In this document: positions 9,269-17,725 of the stretch, in pieces
Position numbering within the stretch: position 1 is the first letter of the stretch
Layout of the letters: each line of letters opens with the position of its first letter
Assembly (NCBI RefSeq): GCF_000430725.1
Contig: NZ_KE387214.1
Coordinates: 111,382-168,746 of the forward strand
DNA: 57,365 nt
Direction: 5' to 3'
Source: Azohydromonas australica DSM 1124
GTDB lineage: Bacteria; Pseudomonadota; Gammaproteobacteria; Burkholderiales; Burkholderiaceae_C
Program-made: the position numbers and the translations under genes
The notes under the pieces: generated by a model
The model's input: only the letters and a program-made list of their open reading frames with translations
Databases searched by the model: none
Told to the model about the DNA's origin: nothing

Positions 9269-10303
9269 TCAGGCCACCCGCCGCAGCGCGTCGGCCGGGG
9301 CGAGGGGCAGGGCGGAAGGCGATTCATCCGGCGCCGTTGCGCCCACAACCTGGGGCGTCGGCGGATGCAGCGGCTGCGTGGTGGCGGCCGGCTCGCGGTG
9401 GATGGCCAGGCTCAGCAGCTCGGGGCGGGCGTAGTGGCCCACCGAGTCCATCATCCGCTTGCGCTTGGCGATGAGCGCCAGGTCCAGGTCGGCGATCACC
9501 AGCCCCTCGCCCTCGGTCAGCGGTTCGGCCAGGTACTTGCCTTCGGGCGAGACGATGGCGCTGTGGCAGCCGCCGCGCAGCGCGCCCTGCAGCTTCTCGT
9601 CCGGCGTGATGGCGCGCACCTGGTCGTCGCGCAGCCAGCCCGTGGCGTTGACCACGAAACAGCCCGACTCCAGCGCGTGGTGCCGGATCGTCACACCCAT
9701 CTGGTCCGCAAAGATCGGGCCGACGAGGGAGCCCGGGAACTGCGCGCAGTGGATCTCCTCGTGCTCGGCCATGAGCGCGTAGCGCGCCAGCGGGTTGTAG
9801 TGCTCCCAGCAGGCCAGCGCGCCCACGCGGCCCACGCGCGTGTCCACGGCCTTGAGCCCGCTGCCGTCGCCCTGGCCCCAGACCATGCGCTCGTGGTAGG
9901 TGGGCGTGAGCTTGCGGCGCTTGAGCAGCAGCGCGCCGTCGGCGTCGAAGACCAGCTGCGTGTTGTAGAGGCTGCCGTGGTCGCGCTCGTTCACGCCCAG
10001 CACCACCACCATGCCGGCCTCGCGCGCGGCGGCCGAGACGGCATCCGCCATCGGCCCCGGCACGGTGGGCGCGCGCTCCATCAGTTGCAGGTGCGCCGGG
10101 CCCTGCAGCACGGGCGGCCACACGAAGGAGAAGTAGGGGTAGTAGGGGACGAAGGTCTCGGGGAAGACGATCAGCTCCACCCCCTGGCGCGCGGCGTCGC
10201 GGAGGGTCTCCAGCACGCGCGCGGTGGTTCCGTCGGCGCTGTCCAGGTCGGGGGCGATCTGGGCCGCGGCGGCCCGCACCGACTTGCGCTTCGTGTCAGC
10301 CAT
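9269..10303 (-). CDS. Nit6803-family nitrilase (Nit1C cluster)
   Basis: A 344-residue carbon-nitrogen hydrolase. The catalytic triad is visible as E49 (VFPETF), K131 (KRRKLTPTYHER) and C165 (GALACWEHYNP), with ACWEHYNPL being a strong signature of true nitrilases. The length is typical up to about residue 310; the last ~35 residues are a proline/alanine-rich tail. It is the enzyme that names the Nit1C cluster, and lies 13 bp after the MSMEG_0572-like gene. Clusters of this type have been linked to growth on cyanide as nitrogen source in Pseudomonas fluorescens NCIMB 11764; whether this strain does the same is inference. Alternative: another small aliphatic nitrile as substrate. Confidence 0.95.
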   Translation of the reverse strand: MADTKRKSVRAAAAQIAPDLDSADGTTARVLETLRDAARQGVELIVFPETFVPYYPYFSFVWPPVLQGPAHLQLMERAPTVPGPMADAVSAAAREAGMVVVLGVNERDHGSLYNTQLVFDADGALLLKRRKLTPTYHERMVWGQGDGSGLKAVDTRVGRVGALACWEHYNPLARYALMAEHEEIHCAQFPGSLVGPIFADQMGVTIRHHALESGCFVVNATGWLRDDQVRAITPDEKLQGALRGGCHSAIVSPEGKYLAEPLTEGEGLVIADLDLALIAKRKRMMDSVGHYARPELLSLAIHREPAATTQPLHPPTPQVVGATAPDESPSALPLAPADALRRVA

Positions 10304-10316
10304 GCCGGTGCTCCGC

Positions 10317-10799
10317 TTACAGGGTCCAGGTGTCGAGGATGAAGGCGCCGGCCTTGCGATGCAGCAGCACCAGGTCCAGCACGTCCAGCGGGTTGATGGG
10401 GCGGATGCCCTCGATCAGCGCACCCTCGCCGTGGCCGTACAGCGCCTGCAGCGCGAAGCGGCAGGCGTAGACCTTGCCGCCCTCGGCGATGAACTTCGTG
10501 ATCTGGTTGTTGAAGTTCTGGTGGCCGGGGAAGGCCTCGTCGCCCAGCTTCGGGAAGCCGCGCTTGACCCCCAGCGTCACGCCCGGGCCGTAGAGGAGGA
10601 CGGATGTCTCGAAGCCCTTGCGCTGCAGCCGCGTGGCTTGCAGGAGGTTCACCAGGCCGATGGAGCCCTCGAAGGCCACGGTGTGGAAGGTCACCAGCGC
10701 CTTCTCGCCGGGCTCGGCCTTCACGTCCTCGAACACCTTCTCTTCGTAATCGACCAGGAAATCGCCCTTCTGGGCGGCGGGATGGGTGACCTTGGGCAT
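10317..10799 (-). CDS. MSMEG_0572/sll0783-family nitrogen starvation response protein
   Basis: A 160-residue protein, first gene of the nitrilase operon and equivalent to NitB. The start ATG at 10799 follows a GAGGA Shine-Dalgarno at a proper distance; an upstream in-frame extension of 46 codons is unlikely. The family is cytosolic, possibly DsrE-like (VTFHTVAFEGSIGLVNLLQATRLQRKGFETSVLLYG, residues about 36-71, is a Rossmann-like strand-helix-strand), and C113 is the only conserved-looking cysteine. In Synechocystis the sll0783 homologue is induced by nitrogen limitation and affects polyhydroxybutyrate accumulation. Its molecular role is not known. Confidence 0.87.
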   Translation of the reverse strand: MPKVTHPAAQKGDFLVDYEEKVFEDVKAEPGEKALVTFHTVAFEGSIGLVNLLQATRLQRKGFETSVLLYGPGVTLGVKRGFPKLGDEAFPGHQNFNNQITKFIAEGGKVYACRFALQALYGHGEGALIEGIRPINPLDVLDLVLLHRKAGAFILDTWTL

Positions 10800-10921
10800 G
10801 GTGTTCCTCGTTGGGTTGTGAACCGGGTGGCGGGCCGGACATCGGCCTCTTCCCGTCGTGCCCGGCGCGGGCCGGACGCTGGAACCCATTGCGACGCGCA
10901 TGCCACGGCCGGCGGCGCGCA

Positions 10922-11045
10922 TGCAACCAAGGTGCAATCAACACGGGGAAACGGCGCCGGCGCGGTCCGACCGGCGCACCGGGCCCGCCGCGGGCGCGCG
11001 CACCAGGAGCGGACGCGCGCCGATGCAATCAATGCATCCGATCAA
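10922..11045. promoter_or_regulatory. Candidate operator array in the divergent Nit1C/MocR promoter region
   Basis: The 330-bp region between the operon start (10799) and the MocR gene (11130) contains repeated half-sites: TGCAACCAA at 10922-10930, TGCAATCAA at 10933-10941 (11 bp, one helical turn, later), TGCAATCAA again at 11024-11032, and TGCATCCGATCAA at 11033-11045. MocR-type regulators usually bind such direct repeats in the shared promoter region. No other gene is seen in this interval. Binding is inferred. Confidence 0.5.
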
Positions 11046-11129
11046 GGGCGCGCATGCACCGCGATTGACCAGCCTCAAGGCGGGCCGGCGCTGCGATCAG
11101 GCGCTGCAACCGGCATGCTTCCTGCGGAT

Positions 11130-12545
11130 ATGAAGTCCCGCCCATCCGGCCCGCGCGGCCCTGTCGTCATGCCGTTCACCCATTGGCTTGCGCGCCTGCG
11201 GGGCAGCACGCTGCCCGCCTACCAACTCATTCCGGAGCTGATTGCCGAGGACCTGCAGCAGGGCCGGCTGGCGCCGCGCGAGCGGCTGCCGCCGCTGCGC
11301 GACCTGGCGCTGAAGCTGGAGCTCAACTACACGACCGTGGTGCGCGGCTTCGCCGAGGCGCGCCAGCGCGGGCTGGTCGCCTCGCGGCCTGGGCTGGGCT
11401 CCTACGTGCGCGGCTCCTTCATCGGGCTGCCGCTGCGCGCGGGCACCGGCGCCGAGATGACGATGAACCTGCCGCCGGAGATCGAGGAGCACCCGGCGTT
11501 GCGGGCGCTGCAGGACAGCGCCGCCGCCGCCATCGCCGCCACGCCGCTGCACGACCTGATGCGCTACCAGGACTTCGGCGGCACGGCGCGCGACCGCTCG
11601 CTGGCCGCGGCGTGGCTGCGCCAGTGGGTGCCCGAGGCCGCGGCCGAGCGCGTGCTGGTGGCGCCGGGCATCCATGCGGTGCTGCTGGCGCTGGTGTCGC
11701 TGCTGGTGAAGAAGGGGCAGAGCCTGTGCGTGGAGCCGCTGGTCTATCCGGGGCTGAAGGCCATCGCGGCGCACCTCAACGTGCAGCTGCACCCGCTGGA
11801 GATGGACGAGCAGGGCCTGCGCCCCGAGTCCTTCGAGGCCGCCTGCCGCAGCGCGCCGGTGGGGGCGCTGTACCTGTGCCCGAACCTGCACAACCCCACC
11901 ACCGCGACGCTGCCCATCCGCCGCCGCGAGCGGCTGGCCGACATCGCGCTGCGCTACAGCGTGCCGGTGATCGAGGACGACGCCTACGGCATGCTGCCCG
12001 CGGCCACGCCGCCGCCGCTGGCCGAGCTGGCGCCGGAACTCACGTACTACATCAGCGGCTTCTCGAAGTGGCTGGGAGCCGGGCTGCGCACGGCGCAGGT
12101 GCTCGCGCCCACGGTGGCGACGGCGCAGCGCCTGGCCGGCGCGCTGCGCGCCACCACGGTGATGGCCTCGCCCTTCATCAACGCGGTGGTGGCCGACTGG
12201 CTGGAGCAGGGGCATGGCGCGGAGGTGCTGCTGGCGATCCGCGCCGAGTGCGCGTGGCGCAGTGCGCTGATGCGCGAGCGGCTGGGCGCGCTGGGCGTGT
12301 GCACGCAGCCCAACGGCTTTCACGCCTGGCTGCCGCTGGCACCGGCCGAGGACGGCCGCTGCGTCGCGGCGGGGCTGGCGGCCTCGCTGCAGTCGCTGGG
12401 CGTGGCGGCGGTGGCGGCCAGCGCCTTCTCCACCGACCGCCAGCCACCCGAGGGACTGCGGCTGTGCCTGGGCGGCGCGCTCACGCGCGACGACTGCGGG
12501 CGGGCGCTGCAGGCGGTGGCGGAGGCGGTTCAAGCCGATGCCTGA
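11130..12545 (+). CDS. MocR-type (GntR HTH + aminotransferase) PLP-dependent regulator
   Basis: A 471-residue fusion of a GntR-family winged helix (residues about 15-95: YQLIPELIAEDLQQGRL, then LKLELNYTTVVRGFAEARQRGLVASRPGLGSYV) with a fold-type I aminotransferase domain. The PLP lysine is K313 in ISGFSKWLGAGLR; PNLHNPTTAT near residue 251 and VIEDDAYGML near residue 280 are the other PLP-contact motifs. It is divergent from the nitrilase operon and therefore its likely regulator, with PLP or a PLP-reactive amine as possible signal. The ATG at 11130 is the best guess; ATG at 11115 or 11169 in the same frame cannot be excluded. Confidence 0.87.
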   Translation: MKSRPSGPRGPVVMPFTHWLARLRGSTLPAYQLIPELIAEDLQQGRLAPRERLPPLRDLALKLELNYTTVVRGFAEARQRGLVASRPGLGSYVRGSFIGLPLRAGTGAEMTMNLPPEIEEHPALRALQDSAAAAIAATPLHDLMRYQDFGGTARDRSLAAAWLRQWVPEAAAERVLVAPGIHAVLLALVSLLVKKGQSLCVEPLVYPGLKAIAAHLNVQLHPLEMDEQGLRPESFEAACRSAPVGALYLCPNLHNPTTATLPIRRRERLADIALRYSVPVIEDDAYGMLPAATPPPLAELAPELTYYISGFSKWLGAGLRTAQVLAPTVATAQRLAGALRATTVMASPFINAVVADWLEQGHGAEVLLAIRAECAWRSALMRERLGALGVCTQPNGFHAWLPLAPAEDGRCVAAGLAASLQSLGVAAVAASAFSTDRQPPEGLRLCLGGALTRDDCGRALQAVAEAVQADA

Positions 12546-12930
12546 ATATTCCCGCTGCCGTCGCGAGCCTGCCGGGCGACAACCGGCTCAACCGCCGGAT
12601 GGACATCAACGACCGGCGCGGGATGGCGCTTTGCGCGATGGCCGCCGCGGTTATGAAAGTCGCGCGGATCGGGAATATCAAGGCGCTTGCGTCAGGAAAT
12701 AATTGGATTGTTACCAGGGCGCTCGGTGGATTAATCGTCCTCGATTCCGCCCTGCCAGCTAATGCAGGTGGCCGAGGAGGCGCCGCACGACTCCGTGCGC
12801 GAAATGTTGTTGGGCAGACGTTGCATGTGGTTGTCCGCCTCGCCAATGGCCGGCCCATGATTTCCTTGCCCGTACGCGCAAGGCCAATGGGTACGGTTCA
12901 TTTTTACCAGCCAAGCCACCGGAGAATGCC
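12546..12930. other. Gene-free interval with lower GC
   Basis: 385 bp between the MocR gene and a secreted orphan. Base composition is visibly less GC-rich than the flanks. An open frame on the plus strand exists but shows no recognisable protein features, and I see no terminator or repeat. It probably holds the promoter of the downstream gene; CGGAG about ten bases before 12931 is that gene's ribosome site. Confidence 0.4.
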
Positions 12931-13434
12931 ATGAATGCTCGACACGCCGTGTTGGCCGCAATGGTCATGGTTGCAGCCAATTCCGGCATTTCTTTCGCAC
13001 AAAAACCTGAGTCACCGGAGCCGCAGGTCTTCGACGTGCCGGCAGGCCTGGGTTGCGAGTTTGAACTGCGGATCGCCCAGACGGGAGGCAACCTGATTCT
13101 CAAGGAGTTTTACGACCGGGATGGAAACAAGCTCAGGATTTTGCAGGCCGGCAAGGGATTCGACCTGGTTTTAACGAACCTGGATACGGGCAAGCGGCTC
13201 ACGCTGCCCACGCCCGGGTCCGTCATGTCCACCAGATTGAACGCGGATGGCACCCAGACCGTGAGCTCGACCGGGCACAACCTGGTCGTGCTGTTTCCGA
13301 CCGACGTGCCTGCCGGGCCCTCGACAGTGCTGTATATCGGCAGGCTCGTATATCTCGTCAATACCTCGGGCGCATTCATCGTCCAAAGCTTCAACGGGAG
13401 GACCAGGGATATTTGTGCCGAATTGAGGGGGTGA
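12931..13434 (+). CDS. Secreted hypothetical protein
   Basis: A 167-residue protein that I do not recognise. The N-terminus is a clear Sec signal peptide (MNAR, hydrophobic AVLAAMVMVAANS, cleavage probably after SFA near residue 23). The mature part is predicted from composition to be all-beta: FDVPAGLGCEFELRIAQTGGN, then short strands, with only two cysteines (GLGCEFEL and RDICAEL), which could form a disulfide. Similar one-domain secreted proteins are scattered among bacteria without known function. The gene and its upstream region have lower GC than neighbours and no operon partner, so acquisition by transfer is possible. Confidence 0.7.
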   Translation: MNARHAVLAAMVMVAANSGISFAQKPESPEPQVFDVPAGLGCEFELRIAQTGGNLILKEFYDRDGNKLRILQAGKGFDLVLTNLDTGKRLTLPTPGSVMSTRLNADGTQTVSSTGHNLVVLFPTDVPAGPSTVLYIGRLVYLVNTSGAFIVQSFNGRTRDICAELRG

Positions 13435-13540
13435 TGCAAAAGGCCAATTCAACAGGCCGACGGCTGCCACTTTTCCATGCGGCGCGGCGCCTTCACGCCA
13501 ACTCCATGCGATGGGGAGTTCGCCGCCATGGGCGCGCCAG

Positions 13541-13575
13541 GCCCCGGCGCCGCGCTCCCGCGCGGCCCGGGGCGC
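13541..13575 (-). terminator. GC-rich hairpin after the EpsL-like gene
   Basis: A long GC hairpin (arm CCCCGGCGCCGCG against CGCGGCCCGGGG with one bulged base, short loop CTCCCG) lies just downstream of the minus-strand stop at 13584. It lacks a T-run, so it may stall or stabilise the transcript and need not terminate it. Confidence 0.35.
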
Positions 13576-13583
13576 CGGTCAGG

Positions 13584-14864
13584 TCAGCGCAGCAGTCCCT
13601 GCACCTGGCAGCTGACCGTGTTGGCCTTGTAGGGGTAGCTCAGGTCGGAGTCGACGCTGCGCGTCTGGCGGCCGACGTTGCAGCCCAGCGAGACGTTGTG
13701 GGTGACGGCCCAGTTCACGCCGACGCTGGCCAGGCGGGTCTTGTCGCTGCCGGTGCGGGTCTGCGGCGTTCCCACGGCGCTGAGCACGGGGTTGACCAGC
13801 TTGCGGTCGCTGTAGCGGTAGTTCGCGTTGAGGCTGACCTTGGCGGTGGCGTTCCAGGTGCCTTCCAGGAGCAGCGAGTTCGTGACGCGCGAGCCCGCGG
13901 CTGTCAGGTCGGTGCCGGTGGCCGGGAGCAGGCGGTCCGTGTCGTCCGCGTCGCGCACCAGCGAGGTGGTGAACATCAGCTTGCCCGTGGGCTGCCAGCG
14001 CCAGCGCAGCAGGCCGTTGAAGCCGTTGAAATCGGGCCGCGAGCCCGCGTCGTAGCTTCGCTTCTCGTAGCCGAGGCGGCCGTTGAGGCTGCTGGCGCCG
14101 CTGATCGTCCAGTCGCCCAGCAGGTCGATGCCGTGGCTCTTGTACTCGTCGGAGCCGATCACGCCGCCTGGCAGGAAGGAGTTCGGGTACTTGCCCCGGG
14201 CCTCGGCCAGCGCCACGCCCAGCATCAGCCGGTCGCTGGGACGCCAGCGCAAGCCGGCGCGCAGGCCATGGCGGGTGTTGTCGCGGAACTGGAAGGCCGT
14301 GGCCGAGTAGTCGGTGTTGCGGTAGGTGTAGGCGGCGAAGGGCTGCAGCGTGTTGGCCATCGTGCCGCGCTGCGCGCTGAGCTCGAAGGTGCGCTCCTTG
14401 AGGATGTTGCGCTGGCGCTGCACGGTGGGGTCCGTGACGAAGGGCGAGCCGTAGCTGGCCAGCGACTTCTCGGCGCCGAACTTCAGGTTGCCCGACATCT
14501 GCCCGACCGTTTCCCAGTCCACGCCGGCATTGACGCCGTAGCCGTTGTTGTCCAGCTCGGACAGGTGCTGGAAGTCCTGCCTGCGCAGCGCCACGTCGGC
14601 GAACAGGCGCTGGCGGCCGATGGGCTGGTCCAGGCCGGCCAGGAGGCTGGCCGTGGTGTAGGAATCGCTCACCGGCCCCAGCGCCTCGGGCAGGCGGTAG
14701 ACGTTGGAGTCATGCGCCCGGGCCAGCGAGGCGCCGAGGTACCAGGGCGAGGAGAACTCCGAGTTCGGGCCGGTGCCATTGGGTTGCGCCTGGGCCGCTG
14801 AAGCGACCGACAACAGCGCAAAACCGGCCATGCGCAAATACGGCCCTTGCGAGGTGCGAGGCAT
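13584..14864 (-). CDS. EpsL-like outer-membrane beta-barrel protein
   Basis: A 426-residue protein with a signal peptide (MPRTSQGPYLRMAGFALLSVASAAQAQ) and a mature part of alternating amphipathic strands: for example SPWYLGASLARAHDSNVYRL at the start, repeated xSxNANYRYSDRK-like segments, and a terminal strand ending VSCQVQGLLR. This pattern matches the outer-membrane barrel family annotated in exopolysaccharide clusters as EpsL-like (putative polysaccharide export barrel). Start chosen at 14864 because GGGAGA lies eight bases upstream; the frame is open much further upstream, but without a signal peptide. No polysaccharide genes are adjacent, so the assignment to export is tentative. Confidence 0.72.
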   Translation of the reverse strand: MPRTSQGPYLRMAGFALLSVASAAQAQPNGTGPNSEFSSPWYLGASLARAHDSNVYRLPEALGPVSDSYTTASLLAGLDQPIGRQRLFADVALRRQDFQHLSELDNNGYGVNAGVDWETVGQMSGNLKFGAEKSLASYGSPFVTDPTVQRQRNILKERTFELSAQRGTMANTLQPFAAYTYRNTDYSATAFQFRDNTRHGLRAGLRWRPSDRLMLGVALAEARGKYPNSFLPGGVIGSDEYKSHGIDLLGDWTISGASSLNGRLGYEKRSYDAGSRPDFNGFNGLLRWRWQPTGKLMFTTSLVRDADDTDRLLPATGTDLTAAGSRVTNSLLLEGTWNATAKVSLNANYRYSDRKLVNPVLSAVGTPQTRTGSDKTRLASVGVNWAVTHNVSLGCNVGRQTRSVDSDLSYPYKANTVSCQVQGLLR

Positions 14865-15201
14865 CACGAATCTCCCTCTGTGGATGCTTGCGGCACGAAC
14901 CTTCGATGGAGTGAGGTTCAGATGCCGCGTGACTTGAGTGGTCCGTGCCAACGACGGTAAGGCCGATCGTAGAACACCCGCGCGGGCCAACCGGCGCGGG
15001 TGTCGCTTTCGCGCCGCGACGCGGCCGGCCCGGGAGGCCTCGCGGGCGCCCTTCGCGGCGCGCCACTCATGAGCGGAAACGGCGGCACGGCAGGGAGCGG
15101 CCGTGGCGCGGTGCGGGCCAGGTAACGATTCGTCGTCAAGCGCAACGATCGCTTTGCAACGGCCCGGTTCGACGGGCGCCTGGGCCCGGCGCGGGGCCCG
15201 C
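14865..15201. other. Intergenic region with a perfect hairpin
   Basis: 337 bp without a convincing gene, between the EpsL-like gene and a small upstream gene on the same strand. It contains a perfect 10-bp inverted repeat, ACACCCGCGC (14974-14983) and GCGCGGGTGT (14994-15003), with no T-run on either side. It could end the transcript of the small gene at 15202-15465; otherwise nothing is recognised. Confidence 0.4.
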
Positions 15202-15465
15202 TTATCGGCGCAGGCCGGTGCCGGGCAGGGGCGGCGCGTTCCAGTCGCGCCGCTGCTCCGGCAGGGCGCGTGCCGTAGCGCCCGGCCAGACGACGGGTTG
15301 CTTGAGCGGGCGGGGCGGAACCTGAGGCTCCGGCGCTTTCTTCCAGCGCCCGTAGTCCGCATCCAGCGGCCGGTAGAAGTGGGTGGGCAACTGGCTGAGT
15401 TCCGCGGATGCCGCGATGGCTTCAACCTGGGACTGGGGAGATACGAGCTGCGCGAAAGGGTTCAC
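15202..15465 (-). CDS. Small hypothetical protein (87 aa)
   Basis: A GTG-started open frame encoding a proline-rich 87-residue protein. It has a plausible start (MNPFAQLVSPQSQVEAIAASAELSQL) and central aromatic stretch THFYRPLDADYGRWKK, followed by a basic, proline-rich tail. No signal peptide, membrane segment or known domain. The opposite strand is also open, but this frame has the more protein-like composition and a weak GAGAG ribosome site. It could be co-expressed with the EpsL-like gene 337 bp downstream. Function unknown. Confidence 0.45.
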   Translation of the reverse strand: MNPFAQLVSPQSQVEAIAASAELSQLPTHFYRPLDADYGRWKKAPEPQVPPRPLKQPVVWPGATARALPEQRRDWNAPPLPGTGLRR

Positions 15466-15614
15466 AGGCTTGCTCTCGTAGATGCAACTTCCTGAATGTA
15501 TCTACCGCAAGCAAAGTTTCCGCGAACACACCCCGATTCGAAGGGTCGGCGGCGCCGCCCAGAGGCCGCCGGGCCACGGCGCGAGACCCGTGCCGTGGAC
15601 GGCGGGAGTAGCGT

Positions 15615-16367
15615 TCAGCCCTGGGCGGCGGCCTCGCTCGCCGGTGCCGTCAAGCGGGTTGCCAGCGCGCGCAACAGTGCGCCGGCGTCGCCGTGCCAGG
15701 CGCTGCCGTGCATGCAGGCCAGCGTGTGCGGCATCTGGTCCGCCAGCCGCTGCAGCGTCGTGGCGGTCTGGGGCGCATGGGCGAAGTAGTCCATGGCCTG
15801 CCGGAAGGCTTCGCTGGGGCCGAGGATGTCGCTCTCGCACAGCGGCAGGTCGCCCGTGCCGGGCTGGGTGAAGAGGTCGCCGCAGAAGAAGGTGCGGGTG
15901 GTGGTGTCGAGCATCAGGCCGCATTCCCAGCCGTGGGGCGTGTGCGGGGTGTCGAACCAGCGCACGGCGTGCCGGCCCAGCGACAGCGTCTCGCCATCGG
16001 CCAGCGCGTGTGCCGGCCGGTCCGCCAGGTCGTTCACGGACACGAGGGCCGCCACCTGGCCGCACAGCGGCGTGGCCTGGGGTGCCGCCGCAAGGAACTC
16101 GTTCATGGCCCCGCACTCGTCGGCTTCGACGTGCGACAGGCCGATCCAGCGCAGCCGCTGCAGCGGCAGCACGCGGGCGATGGCTTCGCTGACCAGCGGG
16201 AACATCTTGCGCGGCCCGGTGTGGAACAGCAGCGCGTCGTCGTCCACCAGCAGGTACTGGTTGAAGCTGAAGGCTTGCCCGCCGGGCAGCTGGACCGGCG
16301 TGTGGATGCGGTAGATGTCCGGCGCGATCTCGTCGATGCGGGTGCCTTGCTGGGAATCGGTGACCAT
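15615..16367 (-). CDS. MBL-fold metallo-hydrolase of the flavodiiron/ODP type
   Basis: A 250-residue metallo-beta-lactamase-fold protein with the di-iron ligand pattern of flavodiiron proteins: H79-x-E81-x-D83 (LSHVEADECG), a His in TPHTPHGW (H142 or H145), D164 (FFCGDLF) and H220 (ACMHGSAW). It has no flavodoxin or rubredoxin domain, so it resembles stand-alone oxygen-binding diiron proteins (ODP), which act as O2 sensors or small O2/NO reductases. It is divergent from the ECF sigma/anti-sigma pair 82 bp away, which may place it under redox-related control. Cytosolic. A hydrolase role is less likely given the E-for-H change in the motif. Confidence 0.82.
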   Translation of the reverse strand: MVTDSQQGTRIDEIAPDIYRIHTPVQLPGGQAFSFNQYLLVDDDALLFHTGPRKMFPLVSEAIARVLPLQRLRWIGLSHVEADECGAMNEFLAAAPQATPLCGQVAALVSVNDLADRPAHALADGETLSLGRHAVRWFDTPHTPHGWECGLMLDTTTRTFFCGDLFTQPGTGDLPLCESDILGPSEAFRQAMDYFAHAPQTATTLQRLADQMPHTLACMHGSAWHGDAGALLRALATRLTAPASEAAAQG

Positions 16368-16420
16368 GGGGCCTCCTGTGAGTGACTGCAGGAAGTGGCG
16401 CGAGGCGGGCGGACGTTACA

Positions 16421-16434
16421 CCCTCTTTTGAGGG
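16421..16434. promoter_or_regulatory. Inverted repeat upstream of the ECF sigma gene
   Basis: CCCTC-TTTT-GAGGG lies 16 bases before the sigma-factor ATG, inside the 82-bp region shared with the divergent metallo-hydrolase gene. It could be an operator or a leader hairpin; this is inference only. Confidence 0.3.
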
Positions 16435-16449
16435 GGCCGTGCGCTCGCT

Positions 16450-17037
16450 ATGCTGGCCTTCATGGACGCACGGGAGCACGAAGACGGCGTCGAGGCGCTG
16501 CTGGCGCGGCAGATTGCCGCGTCGCCGCCGGGCGCGGCGGCGCAGGCGGAGGGCGAACTCTACCGCCGGCTGGCGCCGCGGGTGCGCCGCTACGGGCTGC
16601 GCCACCTGCGTGACGACCACGCCGCGGCGGACCTGATGCAGCACGTGATGGCGCTGACCATCGAGCAGTTGCGCGGGGGTGCGGTGCGCGAGCCCGAGCG
16701 CGTGGTGTCCTTCGTGCTCGGCGCGTGCCGCATGACGGTGCTGGAGCTGCGCCGCGGCACGCACCGGCGCGAGCAGCTGCTGCAGCGCCACGGCGCGGAG
16801 CTGGAGATCGCCGACATCGCCGAGGCGCCGCGCCTGGACCAGGAACGCCTGGCCGACTGCCTGCAGCGGCTGGCCGAGCGCGAGCGCGCCGTGCTGCTGC
16901 TGAGCTTCTACGAGGAGCGGCCCGCGCAGGAGGTGGGGGCGCAGCTGGGTCTGAGCGCGGGCAACGTGCGCGTGATCCGCCATCGCGGCATCGGCCGGCT
17001 GCGCGCCTGCGTCGAAGCCGGCAGGAGCGCGGCATGA
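16450..17037 (+). CDS. ECF-type RNA polymerase sigma factor
   Basis: A 195-residue extracytoplasmic-function sigma factor. Region 2 is seen as ELYRRLAPRVRRYGLRHLRDDHAAADLMQHVMALTIEQL (residues about 36-74), and region 4 as RLAERERAVLLLSFYEERPAQEVGAQLGLSAGNVRVIRHRGIGRLRACV, with the recognition helix GNVRVIRHRGIGRLR near residue 170. The stop overlaps the start of a zinc-type anti-sigma gene (ATGA), the normal pairing. The start could be the ATG at 16450 or the ATG four codons later. What it responds to is not known; the neighbouring diiron protein suggests an oxidative or nitrosative signal. Confidence 0.88.
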   Translation: MLAFMDAREHEDGVEALLARQIAASPPGAAAQAEGELYRRLAPRVRRYGLRHLRDDHAAADLMQHVMALTIEQLRGGAVREPERVVSFVLGACRMTVLELRRGTHRREQLLQRHGAELEIADIAEAPRLDQERLADCLQRLAERERAVLLLSFYEERPAQEVGAQLGLSAGNVRVIRHRGIGRLRACVEAGRSAA

Positions 17038-17621
17038 CGGCTTCGAATCCGGCCGGCGCCCACCCGGGCCTGGAGCGGCTGCTCGACTACTGGTTCGGCG
17101 ACACGGACGACGCGGCCACGGACGCCATCGACGCGCACCTGCTGCGCTGCGACGCCTGCGGTGAGGCACTCGACGGCGTCGTGGCCCTGGTGCGCGGCGT
17201 GCGCGGGCTGTTCGCCGGCGGGCAGGTCGGCGCCGTGGTGGGGGCCGGCTTCGTCGACCGGCTCGTCGAGAAGGGGCTGCGGGTGCGCCGCTACGAGGTG
17301 CCGTGCAACGGCAGCGTCGCGTGCAGCGTCGCGCCGGAGGACGAGGTGCTGGTGGGCACGCTGCGGGCACCGCTGGCGGGCGTGCCGCAGCTGGACCTGG
17401 CGGCGGACTTCAGCTTCGGCGGCGACACCCTCTGGCTGCGCGACGTGCCTTTCGATCCCGGCAGCGGCGTCGTGGTGTGGGTGTCGCCGGTGGCCGCCGT
17501 GCGCCGGCTGCCGACGCACCGCATGCGCGTGCGGCTGCTGGCCGTGCAGGGCGAGGACGCGCGGGAGATCGGCCATTACACCTTCCATCACAGCGCCGCC
17601 GGGGACGCGGCGGGCGCCTGA
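17034..17621 (+). CDS. Zinc-finger anti-sigma factor (soluble)
   Basis: A 195-residue protein with an N-terminal zinc-binding anti-sigma domain: H35-x3-C39-x2-C42 (AHLLRCDACGEAL), the ZAS motif that binds zinc or senses thiol oxidation. The remaining ~140 residues form a beta-rich domain without a transmembrane helix (RRYEVPCNGSVACSVAPEDEVLVG, then AADFSFGGDTLWLRDVPFDPGSGVVVWVSP). Unlike membrane anti-sigmas it is thus cytoplasmic, with two further cysteines (C89 and C95 by position) that could take part in sensing. It is co-translated with the ECF sigma factor through an ATGA overlap. Confidence 0.78.
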   Translation: MTASNPAGAHPGLERLLDYWFGDTDDAATDAIDAHLLRCDACGEALDGVVALVRGVRGLFAGGQVGAVVGAGFVDRLVEKGLRVRRYEVPCNGSVACSVAPEDEVLVGTLRAPLAGVPQLDLAADFSFGGDTLWLRDVPFDPGSGVVVWVSPVAAVRRLPTHRMRVRLLAVQGEDAREIGHYTFHHSAAGDAAGA

Positions 17622-17725
17622 GGCCCGGCTGCACGCCGGTCGCTATCCAGTGGGCCCGCCTGGGTCTTGGCGAGGGCGACTTACACTTCCGCCCCCGGGT
17701 TTCCACGCCCGGTGTCGTTCACATC

